From positions 1 to 7,815 of the forward strand of contig CAAGML010000048.1 of the NCBI GenBank assembly GCA_900771035.1: a stretch of 7,815 nucleotides of DNA, written 5' to 3'. Under the pieces are notes generated by a model. That model was not told the DNA's origin. It saw only the letters and a list, made by a program, of their open reading frames with translations, and ran no database searches. The stretch is from Bacteroidales bacterium (GTDB taxonomy: Bacteria > Bacteroidota > Bacteroidia > Bacteroidales > Paludibacteraceae). The position numbers and the translations under genes are program-made. Shown one piece after another: positions 6,670-7,815 of this stretch (position 1 is the first letter of the stretch; each line of letters opens with the position of its first letter).

Positions 6670-7326
6670 CTAATACCAACGTCTTCTCGGACTATACATA
6701 AATGTACGAAGAACTGCACTGATTGTGTTGTTTAACTTTATCTGTTTGTGAAGGCTGCTTTTCAAAATAGCTTTTTCCTGACTTTTTGCAAGATAGGGAT
6801 TTTCACCTTCAGTATAATTTACATTTTTGCTCTTTGCCATCTGATATGGAACTATGAGTTCTTCAGTCGCATTGCCGGTCGAAGGGTCAGTAGTTATTTC
6901 TGTAGCAAGACAATATGCCATAGGGTTGTCATAAACAGTTGCATGAATGTCATAATAATCTACCTGTAAAAAAGTATTGTCACCAGATACCACACCTATC
7001 ATACCACTGTTCACGCAACCAAAGAAGTCAGAAAGTATTGTTTCGTTTGTCTCTGTCGAAGGGTATGCTGCCTTGAAACGTGCATCTCCACTGCCGAAAA
7101 CATTGTAATTATTCCAATCTACGTTAGAACCATTTATCTTGTCTGTGCAATATTCAAGGTATCCAGCTTGGTTGAACCTTGAAGCTTGTATTTTCGTTGG
7201 CAAAGGCATTGCAGCTACTCCGGGTTTTCGTATAGTGTCGTTTGCTGTGGCATCGCTTACTATTTCGTATGGTCCTAAAAGATAAGCATACCTATTGTCA
7301 AACCAATAAACCAATTTGAACTCCAT
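6670..7326 (-). CDS. Unrecognised 218-residue protein behind a structured leader
   Basis: I do not recognise this protein. It has no signal peptide, no clear membrane segment and no catalytic motif I can name. It begins MEFKLVYWFDNRYAYLLGPY, is rich in Asn, Thr and Tyr in the middle (for example VDWNNYNVF and DNTFLQVDYYDIH), becomes Lys-rich near residues 165-200, and ends with the basic-aromatic tail SPRRRWY. Cysteines are few. The ATG at 7326 is the only good start: the in-frame stop TAA is 14 codons upstream. That short upstream stretch (NLENFTAYEFAPI) reads smoothly into the protein, so this could be a 5'-truncated gene. It is probably transcribed from the promoter near 7459-7489 through a leader of about 125 nt. 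The base composition is A+T-rich like its downstream neighbour, consistent with acquired DNA. Confidence 0.6.
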   Translation of the reverse strand: MEFKLVYWFDNRYAYLLGPYEIVSDATANDTIRKPGVAAMPLPTKIQASRFNQAGYLEYCTDKINGSNVDWNNYNVFGSGDARFKAAYPSTETNETILSDFFGCVNSGMIGVVSGDNTFLQVDYYDIHATVYDNPMAYCLATEITTDPSTGNATEELIVPYQMAKSKNVNYTEGENPYLAKSQEKAILKSSLHKQIKLNNTISAVLRTFMYSPRRRWY

Positions 7327-7452
7327 AATAGGAGCAAACTCGTAGGCGGTAAAATTTTCCAGATTTTAAGCACCGAAACAAGCGTCAATAAACGCCAAAA
7401 CAATATGTCTGCTCCCCCGCCCCGAATGAGAGACCCCACCAGCGCAGGTTTG
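7327..7452 (-). promoter_or_regulatory. G-rich structured 5' leader of the 218-residue gene
   Basis: The expected untranslated transcript (minus strand) has a G+C-rich patch in A+T-rich surroundings. Its G runs are the complements of 7434-7437, 7420-7423 and 7414-7418. GUCU-CUC (complement of 7434-7428) pairs with GAG-C-AGAC (complement of 7414-7407) with one bulged C, a 7-bp stem. A second small stem (ACGC/GCGT, 7382-7385 with 7392-7395) follows. CTCC-TATTAT-GGAG (7334-7321) puts the start codon at a 4-bp hairpin. This could be a cis-regulatory RNA. I do not match it to a named riboswitch. Together with 7453-7665 this is the longest stretch without a gene in the window. Confidence 0.45.
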
Positions 7453-7458
7453 CGACTG

Positions 7459-7489
7459 CAAAGTTACAACTTTATTTTGAACCGACAAA
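7459..7489 (-). promoter_or_regulatory. Bacteroidota-type promoter for the leader and 218-residue gene
   Basis: On the minus strand TTTG at 7489-7486 is separated by 19 bases from TAACTTTG at 7466-7459, an exact TAnnTTTG box. The transcript would begin near 7452 and read leftward through the G-rich leader into the gene ending at 6670. It diverges from the promoter at 7570-7600. Confidence 0.72.
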
Positions 7490-7530
7490 ACAAAACGGCA
7501 ATTATTTTTCTCAACATCATCGTATTAAAG

Positions 7531-7585
7531 TTCCCCACAAAAAAATATCAAAAATTTTCCCCGAAACCCTTGCCTATATCAAAAA
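7531..7585. promoter_or_regulatory. Direct repeats upstream of and inside a promoter, possible operator
   Basis: TTCCCC occurs at 7531-7536 and 7557-7562, and ATATCAAAAA at 7545-7554 and 7576-7585. The second pair is offset by 31 bp, about three helical turns, and its right copy lies in the spacer of the promoter at 7570-7600. This arrangement would suit a regulator binding two sites on one face. The A-rich composition makes a chance match possible. Confidence 0.3.
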
Positions 7586-7600
7586 AACTCCTTACCTTTG
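7570..7600 (+). promoter_or_regulatory. Bacteroidota-type promoter for the partial gene at the right end
   Basis: TTG at 7570-7572, then 20 bases, then TACCTTTG at 7593-7600 match the TTG / TAnnTTTG consensus. Transcription would start near 7607 and give a leader of about 59 nt before the ATG at 7666. Confidence 0.75.
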
Positions 7601-7665
7601 CACAACCTACTCCCTACGGACAGTGAATATGATTATCAACCACTTACCATCAAAATCCAAACAAA

Positions 7666-7815
7666 ATGCGTGACTACACCTTCGACCGTATGCCAATCTC
7701 CTACATCTCAGGAAAACTCAGCCGCCAAAGTGACGTCTATTACCGCACCATAAACGGGAAAATCTACGCATACCTCCTCTGGAACCCCAACACCAAACCG
7801 CCAACCCTCGGCACC
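7666..7815 (+). CDS. Conserved-looking Bacteroidales hypothetical protein, 5' part only
   Basis: Fifty codons are present and the frame is still open at the window edge. The protein starts MRDYTFDRMPISYISGKLSR, continues with VYYRTINGKIYAY, and ends in the window with NPNTKPP. I recall, without being able to check, a family of small uncharacterised Bacteroidales proteins sharing the GKLS-x-Q-x-D-V-x-Y/F-R pattern, usually little over 100 residues; no function is known to me. A promoter lies 66 bp upstream of the ATG, and the start has the A-rich upstream context (ATCCAAACAAA) typical of Bacteroidota. Met9 is a less likely alternative start. No signal peptide or membrane segment is seen in this part. 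Confidence 0.75.
   Translation, partial: MRDYTFDRMPISYISGKLSRQSDVYYRTINGKIYAYLLWNPNTKPPTLGT

Noticed and set aside
7405..7626. 73-codon plus-strand frame opposite the G-rich leader
   Set aside because: It is antisense to the leader and crosses both divergent promoters. It has no promoter of its own, and its Pro/Arg-rich start simply reflects the G-rich patch.

Overview
The window looks like a Bacteroidota chromosome, most likely order Bacteroidales (Prevotellaceae-like, though the genus cannot be fixed from the sequence). The main reason is four intergenic matches to the Bacteroidota sigma-factor promoter: a TTG/TTTG element, then 19-20 bp, then TAnnTTTG. Start codons with A-rich upstream DNA instead of strong Shine-Dalgarno sites, and the protein families present, agree with this.

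Left part (1-2588). A long imperfect palindrome (about 1-142) lies downstream of a minus-strand pair: a ClC-family anion channel/transporter with a C-terminal CBS pair (810-2588), then a HAD-superfamily phosphatase (208-813) whose start overlaps the ClC stop in an ATGA. The two are almost certainly one operon.

Centre (2589-5674). A short divergent intergenic region carries two interleaved promoters, one for the ClC-HAD operon and one for a 994-residue UvrD-type helicase with a C-terminal PD-(D/E)XK nuclease domain. The helicase is AddA-like and should act in double-strand-break end processing. No AddB-like partner is visible on either side.

Right part (5675-7815). After the helicase comes a 180-bp element bounded by an 11-bp inverted repeat and containing a perfect 12-bp-stem hairpin. 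It sits between convergent genes. Two minus-strand genes of visibly lower G+C follow: a secreted or membrane-anchored protein of a widespread Bacteroidota type (5923-6621) and an unrecognised 218-residue protein (6670-7326). The latter is preceded by an unusual G-rich, hairpin-forming leader of about 125 nt with its own promoter, the most intriguing non-coding signal here. Divergent from it, another promoter with upstream direct repeats drives a small conserved-looking protein that runs off the window end (7666 onward).

The conserved functions in the left and centre look like ordinary chromosome. The stretch from about 5675 to 7665 looks accessory: repeats, A+T-rich genes without clear function and structured intergenic DNA. 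No tRNA, rRNA, CRISPR array, transposase or integrase was seen.
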